From: Streptomyces sp. NBC_01478
GTDB taxonomy: Bacteria; Actinomycetota; Actinomycetes; Streptomycetales; Streptomycetaceae
Length of the DNA stretch: 64,000 nt
NCBI RefSeq assembly: GCF_036227225.1
Contig: NZ_CP109444.1
Coordinates: 11,265,501 to 11,329,500 of the forward strand
Reading direction: 5' to 3'
Part shown: positions 33,136-42,169 of the stretch, one piece after another
Numbering within the stretch: the stretch's first letter is position 1
Layout: each line of letters opens with the position of its first letter
Position numbers and translations under genes: made by a program
The notes under the pieces: model-generated
The model's input: only the letters and a program-made list of their open reading frames with translations
The model's database searches: none
Told to the model about the DNA's origin: nothing

Positions 33136-35006
33136 CGCTTCCCCTGTCCGAAGAAGCGGTGGCTCCCGCTGTCGCCGCGCAGGGGCGGGCGGGACTCCTG
33201 CGCCGACTGCTGCGCAACCCGTTGGCCGTGGCCTGCCTGGTGATCCTCGCGATCATCGCGCTGGCCAGCCTGTTCGCCCCTCTGATCACCAGTCAGGACC
33301 CGGCCCGCTCCTCACTGACCGACAGCCTCGCCCCGATGAGCGGCAGGCATCCGCTCGGCGGCGACGGCGTCGGCCGTGACGTCCTGGCCCGGCTCCTCTA
33401 CGGCGGCCGCACCAGCCTGCTCGGTGCCCTGCTCGCGGTGGCCGTCGCCGTGGTGATCGGCGTTCCCGCCGGTCTGGTGGCCGGCTACTACCGCAAGTGG
33501 TTCGACGCCGTGAGCAGTTGGGTGTCCAACCTGCTGATGGCCGTGCCGGCGATCATCGTGCTCCTCGTCGTGATGTCCGCGGTGGGCCAGAACACGTACC
33601 TCGCCATGGCGGTCTTCGGCGTGCTGATGTCACCGGGCGTCTTCCGGCTGATCCGCGCCTCGGTGATCTCCGTACGCGAGGAGTTGTACGTCGACGCGGC
33701 ACGGGTGTCCGGCCTGTCGGACTCCCGGATCATCCGCCGCCACATCCTGCCCGTCGTGCAGGCGCCGACCATCATCCAGGCCGCCCAGATGCTCGGTCTC
33801 GGCATCGTCATCCAGTCCGGGCTGGAGTTCCTCGGGCTGGGCTCGGCGACCCAGGCGAGCTGGGGCTCCATGCTCAACGACGCCTTCGGCAACATCTACA
33901 CCAAGCCGGAACTGATGGTCTGGCCCGGAGCGGCCCTCGCGGTCACCGTCGCCGCGTTCGGTCTGCTGGGCAACGCCCTGCGGGACGCGCTGGACGGGAG
34001 CGCGGTCGCGGTGCGGAAGCCGTCGCGCGGCGCCGCGTCCCGTGGAGAGGGCGCGGCCAAGAAGGCACCACACGCCGACAAGAGTGCGCCGCATGCCGAC
34101 AAGAAGGCACCGCCCGTCACACCCGAGACGGACGACGCCCTGCTCGTCCTCGACGGACTGACGGTCTCCTATCCGACGGCCCAGGGCGAGAAGACCGTCG
34201 TCGACGGCGTCTCCCTGACGGTGCGCCGAGGCGAAGTGCTCGGCCTCGTGGGGGAGTCGGGCTCGGGCAAGAGCCAAACCGCCTTCGCCGTCCTCGGGTT
34301 GCTGCCCAGGGAGGCCCAAGTCACCACCAACCACCTCCTGTTCGACGGAACGGAGCTGAGCCGGCTCGGCCGCGCGGCGATGAACCGCTACCGCGGCCAC
34401 CGGATCGCCTACGTCCCGCAGGAACCCATGTCCAACCTCGACCCCTCCTTCCGTATCGGCGCCCAACTGGTCGAACCGGTACGCCGGCACCTCGGACTGT
34501 CGGCGGCCGAGGCACGGGCGAAGACACTCGGCCTGCTGGAGCGGGTCGGCATCTCCGACCCGGAAAGGGTCTTCCGCTCCTATCCGCACCAGATCTCCGG
34601 CGGCATGGCGCAGCGCGTCCTCATCGCCGGCGCCGTCTCCTGCGAACCGGACCTGCTGATCGCCGACGAGCCGACCACGGCCCTCGACGTGACCGTGCAG
34701 GCCGAGGTGCTCGACCTGATGCGGTCCCTGCAGCGCGAGCGGAACATGGGCTTGATCCTGGTGACCCACGACTTCGGCGTGGTGGCCGACCTGTGCGACC
34801 GCGTGACGGTGATGCAGACCGGCGCCGTCGTCGAGTCCGCACCGGTGGCGCAGTTGTTCGCCGATCCCCAACACCCGTACACCCGCATGCTCCTGGCGTC
34901 CACGCTGGAGGACGCCGAGCCGAGGGCCGCGCTCGATCCGAGCCGCACCGTGTCGGCGAGCGGCGCGGGCATCACGCACACCGGACGTCAGGAGGGTCCG
35001 GCATGA
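33132..35006 (+). CDS. DppC-type permease fused to DppD-type ATPase
   Basis: 624 residues joining two normally separate importer subunits. Residues ~1-300 form a DppC-like permease (HPLGGDGVGRDVLARLLYGG; EEAs-loop VDAARVSGLSDSRIIRRHIL). Residues ~309-335 are a Lys/Pro linker with a near-repeat APHADK. From ~338 on is an ATPase: Walker A GESGSGKS at 374-381, signature SGGMAQRV, Walker B LLIADEP, and the OppD-type C-terminal tail QHPYTRMLL. Each half has normal length and intact motifs. It overlaps its neighbours by 4 bp at both ends. Confidence 0.93.
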   Translation: MTLPLSEEAVAPAVAAQGRAGLLRRLLRNPLAVACLVILAIIALASLFAPLITSQDPARSSLTDSLAPMSGRHPLGGDGVGRDVLARLLYGGRTSLLGALLAVAVAVVIGVPAGLVAGYYRKWFDAVSSWVSNLLMAVPAIIVLLVVMSAVGQNTYLAMAVFGVLMSPGVFRLIRASVISVREELYVDAARVSGLSDSRIIRRHILPVVQAPTIIQAAQMLGLGIVIQSGLEFLGLGSATQASWGSMLNDAFGNIYTKPELMVWPGAALAVTVAAFGLLGNALRDALDGSAVAVRKPSRGAASRGEGAAKKAPHADKSAPHADKKAPPVTPETDDALLVLDGLTVSYPTAQGEKTVVDGVSLTVRRGEVLGLVGESGSGKSQTAFAVLGLLPREAQVTTNHLLFDGTELSRLGRAAMNRYRGHRIAYVPQEPMSNLDPSFRIGAQLVEPVRRHLGLSAAEARAKTLGLLERVGISDPERVFRSYPHQISGGMAQRVLIAGAVSCEPDLLIADEPTTALDVTVQAEVLDLMRSLQRERNMGLILVTHDFGVVADLCDRVTVMQTGAVVESAPVAQLFADPQHPYTRMLLASTLEDAEPRAALDPSRTVSASGAGITHTGRQEGPA

Positions 35007-35929
35007 CCGCGACCATGAACGGGACACCGAAGAAGGAACTCCCGGCCGAACCCCTGTTGGTGGTCGACGACCTGGTCGTGGAGTACCCGTCGAAAGGCTG
35101 GCGCAGGCCGCCGTTCCGGGTGCTGAAGGGGGTGTCGATCACCATCGGCGCGGGCGAGACGCTCGGGCTGGTCGGTGAGTCGGGCTCGGGCAAGACCACC
35201 CTGGGCCGGGCCGTCCTCGCACTGGCCCCGATCACCTCCGGCACCGTCCGCTACGACGGCAAGGTCATCTCGGGCCTGGGAGCGAAGGAACGCCGGGCGC
35301 TCAGCAGCGACATCCAGGTGGTGTTCCAGGACCCGTACACCTCCCTCAACCCGGCGATGACCGTGAACGACATCCTCAGCGAACCGCTGCGCGTCGCGGG
35401 CACCCCTCGCGCGGAGGCCGAGAAGCGGGTGCGGGACCTCCTCGACCACGTACGGCTGCCCGCCGACGCGGGGGAGCGGCTGCCACGGGAGTTCTCCGGC
35501 GGGCAGCGCCAACGCATCGCCATCGCACGGGCGTTGTCACGGGACCCCCGGGTCATCGTCTGCGACGAACCGGTCAGCGCCCTGGACCTGTCGACCCAGG
35601 CCCGGGTCCTTGACCTGTTCGTCGAGATCCAGGAACGCACCGGCGTCGCCTACCTCTTCGTCACCCACGACCTGTCCGTGGTCCGGCGCATCAGCCACCG
35701 GGTGGCGGTCATGCAGGGCGGAGAGATCATCGAGACCGGGGACGCGGCGACCGTCACCACCACACCCCAACACCCCTACACCCAGCGCCTGTTGCTCGCC
35801 GCGCCGGTGCCGGACCCGCAGCGGCAGGCGGAGCGCCGAGCCGAGCGGCGCCGGCTGGCGGCGGCGATGGCGGCCGACGCCTCCACGAACACCCCCGCTA
35901 TCGCCTCGACGTCGGGAGACCGAGCATGA
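35003..35929 (+). CDS. ABC transporter ATP-binding protein (DppF/OppF type)
   Basis: A 308-residue cytoplasmic ATPase. Walker A GESGSGKTTLGRAVLAL, Q-loop VVFQDPYTSLNPAMTV (the DppF hallmark), signature FSGGQRQRIAIARAL, Walker B VIVCDEPVSALD, H-loop VTHDLSVVRRIS, and tail QHPYTQRLLLAAPVPDP. The His/Gln-Pro-Tyr-Thr tail is typical of oligopeptide-type ATPases. It completes the heteromeric importer with the 33132 fusion. The ATG overlaps the upstream stop by 4 bp with GGAGG at good spacing, and its stop overlaps the GH43 start (ATGA), so transporter and enzymes are translationally linked. Confidence 0.94.
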   Translation: MTATMNGTPKKELPAEPLLVVDDLVVEYPSKGWRRPPFRVLKGVSITIGAGETLGLVGESGSGKTTLGRAVLALAPITSGTVRYDGKVISGLGAKERRALSSDIQVVFQDPYTSLNPAMTVNDILSEPLRVAGTPRAEAEKRVRDLLDHVRLPADAGERLPREFSGGQRQRIAIARALSRDPRVIVCDEPVSALDLSTQARVLDLFVEIQERTGVAYLFVTHDLSVVRRISHRVAVMQGGEIIETGDAATVTTTPQHPYTQRLLLAAPVPDPQRQAERRAERRRLAAAMAADASTNTPAIASTSGDRA

Positions 35930-37419
35930 CCCTGCCCAACCCCACCGTCCCCGGCTTCCACCCGGACCCCAGCGTCACCCGCGTCGGCGACGACTACTAC
36001 CTCGCCTGCTCCAGCTTCGAGTACCTCCCCGGCATACCGCTGTTCCACAGCCGCGACCTGGTGCACTGGGAGCCGATCGGCCATGTGGTCACCCGGCCCG
36101 GGCAGTTGGCGGTCGAGAAGATCCCCACGCTCGGCGGCGCCTGGGCGCCCACCATCCGCTTCCACGACGGCCGTTTCTGGCTGGTCGTCACCGACGCGAT
36201 GGGACGCGGCAGCCTCATCTTCACCGCCGACCGCGCCGAGGGCCCCTGGTCCGACGGCATCGTCATGCGGGGAGCGCCCGGCATCGACCCGGACCTCGCC
36301 TGGGACGCCGACGGCACCTGCTACGTCACCTACTCCGGTCTCCAACTCGACGGCGACCACGCCGGCGAACACCTGGGCGTCCAGCAGGTCCGGACGGACC
36401 TCGAAACCGGCCAAGCCCTCGAAGAACCACGGTCGTTGTGGTCCGGCACGGGCCTGATGTTCCCCGAGGCGCCGCACCTCTACGAGATCGACGGCACCTG
36501 GTACCTCCTGATCGCCGAGGGCGGCACCGAGCGCGGGCATTCCGTGAGCATCGCCCGCGGCCCCCGCCCCGACGGCCCCTTCGAGGGCTGCCCGGCCAAC
36601 CCCGTGCTCAGCGCCCGCAGCACCGCCCGCAAGGTCCAGAACACCGGCCACGCCGACCTCGTGCGCACCCCCGACGACGGCTGGGCCCTGATCCTGCTGG
36701 GGATGCGACCCGGCGGTCTGACCAGGGCCTTCTCACCCATGGGCCGGGAGACGTTCAGCACCGCGCTGGAATGGGTCGACGGCTGGCCGGTCGTGCAACC
36801 GGTCCAACTCACCCCGCCCATTGGACCGGTCGAGCACCACGACACCTTCAGCGGCGCCCAACTCGGCCTGGAATGGCTCTCGATACGGACACCCGCCGCC
36901 GACTGGTCCTCGCTCACCGAGCGCCCGGGCCACCTCGTCATCCACGCCGACGGCTCCACCATGGACGACCCGCGGCCACGGTTCGTCGGCCGCCGCCAGC
37001 AGCACGAGTCGGCCGTCTTCTCGGTCCGCGTGGACAGCGGCGAGGGAGTCGGCGGGCTGAGCCTGCGCATCGACGAACGCCATCACTACGACATCGAGGT
37101 GGGCGCCGGCCTCGCCCGTGCCCGCGCCCGGGTGGGCGGCCTCTCCCAGACCTGGGAGCAGTCGATTCCCCCGGGGCCGGCGACGGTACGGATCGAGACG
37201 GAGCCGGTGCGCGGCATGGGCCTGGACGCCCTGGGCCCGGACACGGTCCGGCTGTCCGTCGAATCCGGCGACGGCTCCGGACCGGTCGAACTCGCGGCCC
37301 TCGACGGCCGCTACGTCTCCGCCGAGACCGCCGCGTCCTTCACCGGCCGGGTCGTCGGCATGTACGCCGCCGAAGGCGCGGTCGCCTTCGAGCGGTTCAG
37401 CTACCGGGGCGAGGACTGA
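35926..37419 (+). CDS. Glycoside hydrolase family 43 protein (beta-xylosidase / alpha-arabinofuranosidase type)
   Basis: 497 residues. The N-terminal ~300 form the five-bladed GH43 propeller: NPTVPGFHPDPSVTRVGDDY carries the catalytic-base Asp in HPDPS, SFEYLPGIPLFHSRDLVHWE follows, and EAPHLYEIDGTWYLLIAEGG holds the general-acid Glu. The C-terminal ~190 form a concanavalin-like (GH43_C2/DUF1349) sandwich (RRQQHESAVFSVRV; LSLRIDERHHYDIEVG). There is no signal peptide, so it acts on imported oligosaccharide. It should remove terminal xylose or arabinose; which one cannot be told from sequence. Confidence 0.92.
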   Translation: MTLPNPTVPGFHPDPSVTRVGDDYYLACSSFEYLPGIPLFHSRDLVHWEPIGHVVTRPGQLAVEKIPTLGGAWAPTIRFHDGRFWLVVTDAMGRGSLIFTADRAEGPWSDGIVMRGAPGIDPDLAWDADGTCYVTYSGLQLDGDHAGEHLGVQQVRTDLETGQALEEPRSLWSGTGLMFPEAPHLYEIDGTWYLLIAEGGTERGHSVSIARGPRPDGPFEGCPANPVLSARSTARKVQNTGHADLVRTPDDGWALILLGMRPGGLTRAFSPMGRETFSTALEWVDGWPVVQPVQLTPPIGPVEHHDTFSGAQLGLEWLSIRTPAADWSSLTERPGHLVIHADGSTMDDPRPRFVGRRQQHESAVFSVRVDSGEGVGGLSLRIDERHHYDIEVGAGLARARARVGGLSQTWEQSIPPGPATVRIETEPVRGMGLDALGPDTVRLSVESGDGSGPVELAALDGRYVSAETAASFTGRVVGMYAAEGAVAFERFSYRGED

Positions 37420-37478
37420 CGCCTCCGTCCCGCCCTGAACCAGCCGACCGGAACCTGAGAGAAAGTCACCAGCAGCGT

Positions 37479-39659
37479 ATGGGCACTTCCTCCTCACGCA
37501 TGCTCTTCGGAGCCGCGTACTACACCGAGTACCAGCCGTACGAGCGGCTCGCGCAGGACCTCGATCTGATGGCCGAGGCCGGGTTCGGCGTCATCAGGGT
37601 CGGCGAGTCGGTCTGGTCGACCTGGGAACCCCGCGAGGGCCACTTCGAACTCGACTGGCTGCAACCGGTGCTCGACGCCGCCCAGGACCGCGGCATCAAG
37701 GCGATCATCGGCACCCCGACCTACGCCGTCCCGCCCTGGCTGCGCCGCAAGTACCCGGAGACGGCGGCCCGTTCACGTACCGGGGAGGCCATCCCGTACG
37801 GCATGCGGCAGGACGCGGACTACTCGCACCCCGCCTTCCGGCACCTCGCCGAACGCCTGGTCCGCAAGATCGTCGAGCGCTACGCCGACCACCCGGCGGT
37901 CATCGGCTGGCAGGTCGACAACGAACCCGGACTACGGCTCTTCCACAACGACTCGGTGTTCCAGGGCTTCCTCGACCACCTCCGCGACCGCTACGGCGAC
38001 GTCGAGACGCTCAACCGCCGCTGGGGGCTGACCTATTGGTCCCACCGGTTGCAGGACTGGGCGGACCTGTGGACCCCCGACGGCAACTCCACCCCGTCGT
38101 ACGACCTCGCCTGGCGCCGCTACCAGTCCCGGCTGACGCAGGAATACATCACCTGGCACGCCGAGTTGGTCCGCGGCCTCGTGCCGGAGCACCAGTTCGT
38201 CACCACCTGCGTCGCCCTCGGCCAGCAGGGCCTGGACATCGCGGCCATCGGGCGGCCCCTCGACGTCGCCGGCGCCAACATCTACTACGCCACCCAGGAC
38301 GGGCTGGCCCTGCCCGGTTCCGACGAGCCGGACGGCGGACTGTATCCGTTCTTCGTCGCCTGGTCGGGACCCGCCTGGCTCTACCTCCAGAACGACATGG
38401 CACGCGGCATCCGCCAGGAACCCTTCCTCGTCATGGAGACCAACGCCACCTCGATCGGCGGCTCCGCGGACAACTTCCCCCTCTACCGCGGCCAGGCCCG
38501 CCAAGCCGTGTGGAGCATGGTCGCGCGTGGCGCCCGGATGATCGAGTACTGGCACTGGCACTCCCTGCACTACGGCGCCGAGACCTACTGGGGCGGCATC
38601 CTCGGCCACAGCCTCGAACCCGGCCGGACTTACGACGAACTCGCGGCGATCGCGGGGGAGTTCGAGCAGGCCGGCCGCGCGATCGAGGGCCTGCGCCCGC
38701 GCAGCGACGTCGCGATGCTGCTGTCCGCCGACAGCCGCTGGGCCATGGAGTTCATGGCGCCGCTCCGGGGCAGCACCCCTGCCTGGTTCGGCGATCCGCA
38801 GTCCTACGACCGTATCGTCGCCGCCTTCTACCGGGGCCTGTTCGACGCCGGTCTGTCCGTCGACATCGTTTCCCCTGAGCAACTCCCGTCCGATCCGGAG
38901 GAGTTGGTCGACCGCTGGCCGGTGCTGGTCGTCCCCGCGCTGTACATCGCGGACGACACGACACTCGACCTGCTGCGCCGGTACGCCGAAGCCGGCGGCC
39001 ATCTCGTCCTCACCCCACGCACCGGCTACGCCGACGAGGAGGCCGTCGCCCGGCACACGGTGATGCCCGGAGTGCTGCGTCCCGCAGCGGGCGCGCGCTA
39101 CCAGGAGTTCACCAATGTGCTGACCCCGGTCACGATCACCAAGGGGGACGGGACGGCGAACGGCCCCGCCCTGCACGGGCGGGCCACCGCCTGGGCCGAC
39201 GGACTGATCGCGGAGGGCGCCACCGTACTGGCCGGATACGAGCATCCGCACCTGGGCCAGTTCGCCGCCGTCACCACGCACGAGCACGGCGACGGCCGGG
39301 TGACCTACGTCGGTACGGTCCCGGACCGCGAGCTCTCGCACAGCCTCGCCGACTGGCTCGCCGCGGTCTCGCTCCCCGCCGACCCCTGGCGCGCGGACCG
39401 GCCGGACTCCGTCACCTGCACGGCGGCCACCACCGCCGGCGGCGACGTCCTGCGCTTCGTCCACAACTGGGCCTGGGATCCGGTCGGTTACCGCCTCCCG
39501 GCGGACACCGACGACCTGTTCACCGGGGAACGCCTCGCCGCGGGCACCACGCTCGAACTCGGCCCCTGGGACGTCCGGTTGCTCGTCCAGCGCAGTGACG
39601 ACGCCCCCGTGACACTCCCTTCCTCCACCGACCCCACTTCACCGAGGAGCACTCCGTGA
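37479..39659 (+). CDS. Beta-galactosidase, glycoside hydrolase family 42
   Basis: A 726-residue cytoplasmic enzyme. The GH42 TIM barrel starts at MLFGAAYYTEYQPYERLAQD. General acid/base Glu149 lies in GWQVDNEPG and nucleophile Glu320 in FLVMETNATS. A trimerisation (glutaminase-like) domain follows (GLRPRSDVAMLLSADSRWAM), then the C-terminal beta-domain (LRFVHNWAWDPVGYRLPADT). Removes terminal beta-galactose (or alpha-arabinose in some members). No signal peptide. A 59-bp gap separates it from the GH43 gene, the largest gap in the enzyme part of the operon; the stop overlaps the GH3 start (GTGA). Confidence 0.93.
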   Translation: MGTSSSRMLFGAAYYTEYQPYERLAQDLDLMAEAGFGVIRVGESVWSTWEPREGHFELDWLQPVLDAAQDRGIKAIIGTPTYAVPPWLRRKYPETAARSRTGEAIPYGMRQDADYSHPAFRHLAERLVRKIVERYADHPAVIGWQVDNEPGLRLFHNDSVFQGFLDHLRDRYGDVETLNRRWGLTYWSHRLQDWADLWTPDGNSTPSYDLAWRRYQSRLTQEYITWHAELVRGLVPEHQFVTTCVALGQQGLDIAAIGRPLDVAGANIYYATQDGLALPGSDEPDGGLYPFFVAWSGPAWLYLQNDMARGIRQEPFLVMETNATSIGGSADNFPLYRGQARQAVWSMVARGARMIEYWHWHSLHYGAETYWGGILGHSLEPGRTYDELAAIAGEFEQAGRAIEGLRPRSDVAMLLSADSRWAMEFMAPLRGSTPAWFGDPQSYDRIVAAFYRGLFDAGLSVDIVSPEQLPSDPEELVDRWPVLVVPALYIADDTTLDLLRRYAEAGGHLVLTPRTGYADEEAVARHTVMPGVLRPAAGARYQEFTNVLTPVTITKGDGTANGPALHGRATAWADGLIAEGATVLAGYEHPHLGQFAAVTTHEHGDGRVTYVGTVPDRELSHSLADWLAAVSLPADPWRADRPDSVTCTAATTAGGDVLRFVHNWAWDPVGYRLPADTDDLFTGERLAAGTTLELGPWDVRLLVQRSDDAPVTLPSSTDPTSPRSTP

Positions 39660-42169
39660 ACCGGCAGCCCATCACCGACGCCTCCTCCGCCGACGACGAG
39701 GCCGAGTTCGCCAGGCGCCTGTGTGCGCTCACCCTGGAGCAGAAGGTGCGGCTGCTGACCGGCGCGGACTTCTGGTCCCTCCACCCCGAACCCGCCGTCG
39801 GCCTACGCCGGTTGGTCCTCTCGGACGGACCCGCCGGAGTCCGCGGCGAGCTGTGGGACGAACGCAGCCCCTCCGCCAACGTGCCCTCGCCCACCGCACT
39901 CGCCGCCACCTGGGACGAACCGCTGGTCGAACGGCTCGGCGGACTGCTCGCCCACGAGGCACGCGGCAAGGGCGTCGACGTCCTCCTCGCCCCCACCGTG
40001 AACCTGCACCGAACTCCTTACGGCGGACGGCACTTCGAGTGCTTCAGCGAGGACCCGCTGCTCACCGCCCGAGTCGGCGTCGCCTATGTCCGGGGCGTCC
40101 AGGGCGGCGGCGTGGCGGCCACCGTCAAGCACTTCGTCGGCAACGACTCGGAGACCCAGCGCATGACGCTCGACGCGCGCATCGGCGAACGCGCCCTGCG
40201 GGAGCTGTACTTGGCGCCGTTCGAGCGGATCGTCGGCGAGGGCGGGGTCTGGGCGGTCATGGCCGCCTACAACGGGGTCAACGGGTACTCGATGACCGAG
40301 AGCCCGCTGCTGCGCGAAATCCTGCACGACGACTGGGACTTCGACGGTCTGGTGATGTCGGACTGGTTCGCGGCGCGCACCACCGAGCCGTCCGCCCGTG
40401 CGGCGCTCGACCTGGTGATGCCCGGCCCGATCGGCCCGTGGGGCGACGCGTTGGTGGCCGCCGTACGCAAGGGCAAGGTCGACGAGTCACTCGTCGACGA
40501 CAAGGTGCTGCGGCTCCTGCGCCTCGCCGCCCGGGTAGGTGCGCTGAGCGACATATCCGCCACCACCCAGCCGCCCCATCACGACGCGGCCTCCGTGGCG
40601 GCCCGACTGCGCGAGACGGCCGCCGCCGGATTCGTGCTGGCCCGCAACGAGGGCGCCCAACTGCCCCTGGACCGCGCGTCCTTGACCCGGGTCGCCGTCC
40701 TCGGCCCGAACGCCGCCGTGGCCCGGACGCTCGGCGGCGGCAGCGCCACCGTCTTCCCGTCCTACGCCGTCTCGCCCCTCGACGGCATCCGCGCCGCCCT
40801 GGGCGACGACGTCGAGGTCACCCACGCCATCGGCGTCACCCCGCAGACCCGCGTACCCGCGGCGGCACTCACCCACCTCCGCCACCCCGACGGATCCGGC
40901 CCGGGCGTGGAGGTGAGCTTCCTGTCCGAGGACGGAACCCTGCTCGGCTCCGAGCGCCGTACCGGCGGCGCCTACACCTGGATGGGCTCGTACGGCCCCG
41001 GAGTGCCGACCGGCCAGGTCGCCCGGGTGCGGGCACGCACCGTGGTCCGCGCGACCGTCGCCGGCCGGTACGCCATCGGCGGCTCGGGCATCGGACGCTT
41101 CCGGCTGTCCGTGGCAGGGGCCGAGGTGTTCGACGTGCGCCTTCAACTCCCGCCGGGCGCCGACCTGGTGGAGGGTCTGATGACCCCGCCGCAGCGTCTC
41201 CACACCGTCGAGCTGGCGGAGGGTGAGGAGACCGAGATCGTGCTCACCCACGACATCGTCTCGTCGGACGAGGCCCTCGGTGACGCGGTCACCATGTTCC
41301 AGCTCAACGTCCAGCCGCCGCACGGCAGCGACGACGAGGAGATCGAGCGGGCCGTGGCACTCGCCCGCGAGGCCGAGGTCGCCGTGGTCGTGGTCGGCAC
41401 CACCGAGGAGGTCGAGAGCGAGGGCTTCGACCGCGACAACCTGGCCCTGCCCGGCCGGCAGGACGAACTCGTCCGCAGGATCGCCGAGGCCAACCCCCGT
41501 ACCGTCGTGGTGGTCAACTCCGGTGCCCCGGTGCTCCTTCCATGGGCGGACGAAGTGGCGGCGGTACTGCTCGCCTGGTTCCCCGGGCAGGAGTTCGGCA
41601 ACGCGCTCGCCGACGTACTGCTGGGCATCGCGGAACCGGGCGGCCGACTGCCCACCACCTGGCCGGTGTCCGAGCACGGACTGCCTGCCACCGAGCCGAT
41701 CGACGGCGTACTCGCCTACGACGAAGGGCTGTTCATCGGCTACCGGGGCGACGGACGCACCGGATATCAGCCGCCCCGCTACGCCTTCGGCCACGGACTC
41801 GGCTACACCACCTGGGACTACGTCTCGATCGACGTCCCCGGCGAGCTGCCGCCCGGCGCCGAACTCGCCGTAGAAGTACGGATCCGCAACAGCGGCACCC
41901 GGCACGGCAAGGAGGTCGTGCAGGTCTACGCCGGACGCTCGGGCGGCGACGTGGAGCGCCCGCTCCGCTGGCTCGCCGGATTCGCCGCGGTCGAGGCGGC
42001 GCCCGGTGAGGAGGTCGTCGCGACGGTCACCGTGGACGCGCGGGCGTTCGAGCACTGGGACACCGAATCGGGCGCCTGGGCAACCGAGTCGGGGACCTTC
42101 ACGCTGCAAGCCGGCCCGTCGTCGACCACGTTGCCGCTCACCGCCGATGTCACCGTCAGCCGACCATGA
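39656..42169 (+). CDS. Glycoside hydrolase family 3 beta-glycosidase with PA14 and Fn3-like domains
   Basis: 837 residues. The N-terminal barrel has LVLSDGPAGVRG, KHFVGNDSE (KH motif) and the nucleophile Asp236 in LVMSDWFAAR. The alpha/beta domain contains VAVLGPNAAVARTLGGGS. A PA14-like insert covers ~405-545 (GSYGPGVPTGQ; RFRLSVAGAEVFDVR). The Fn3-like C-terminus has EVVQVYAG. Members with this layout are beta-glucosidases, beta-xylosidases or arabinofuranosidases. GTG start overlapping the GH42 stop. No signal peptide, so it works on imported oligosaccharide. Confidence 0.93.
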   Translation: MNRQPITDASSADDEAEFARRLCALTLEQKVRLLTGADFWSLHPEPAVGLRRLVLSDGPAGVRGELWDERSPSANVPSPTALAATWDEPLVERLGGLLAHEARGKGVDVLLAPTVNLHRTPYGGRHFECFSEDPLLTARVGVAYVRGVQGGGVAATVKHFVGNDSETQRMTLDARIGERALRELYLAPFERIVGEGGVWAVMAAYNGVNGYSMTESPLLREILHDDWDFDGLVMSDWFAARTTEPSARAALDLVMPGPIGPWGDALVAAVRKGKVDESLVDDKVLRLLRLAARVGALSDISATTQPPHHDAASVAARLRETAAAGFVLARNEGAQLPLDRASLTRVAVLGPNAAVARTLGGGSATVFPSYAVSPLDGIRAALGDDVEVTHAIGVTPQTRVPAAALTHLRHPDGSGPGVEVSFLSEDGTLLGSERRTGGAYTWMGSYGPGVPTGQVARVRARTVVRATVAGRYAIGGSGIGRFRLSVAGAEVFDVRLQLPPGADLVEGLMTPPQRLHTVELAEGEETEIVLTHDIVSSDEALGDAVTMFQLNVQPPHGSDDEEIERAVALAREAEVAVVVVGTTEEVESEGFDRDNLALPGRQDELVRRIAEANPRTVVVVNSGAPVLLPWADEVAAVLLAWFPGQEFGNALADVLLGIAEPGGRLPTTWPVSEHGLPATEPIDGVLAYDEGLFIGYRGDGRTGYQPPRYAFGHGLGYTTWDYVSIDVPGELPPGAELAVEVRIRNSGTRHGKEVVQVYAGRSGGDVERPLRWLAGFAAVEAAPGEEVVATVTVDARAFEHWDTESGAWATESGTFTLQAGPSSTTLPLTADVTVSRP

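Noticed and set aside
35610..37478. Long plus-strand extension in front of the GH42 gene in the same frame
   Set aside because: Reads through the DppF and GH43 genes in the wrong frame as Arg/Pro-rich sequence; the GH42 fold starts at 37479.
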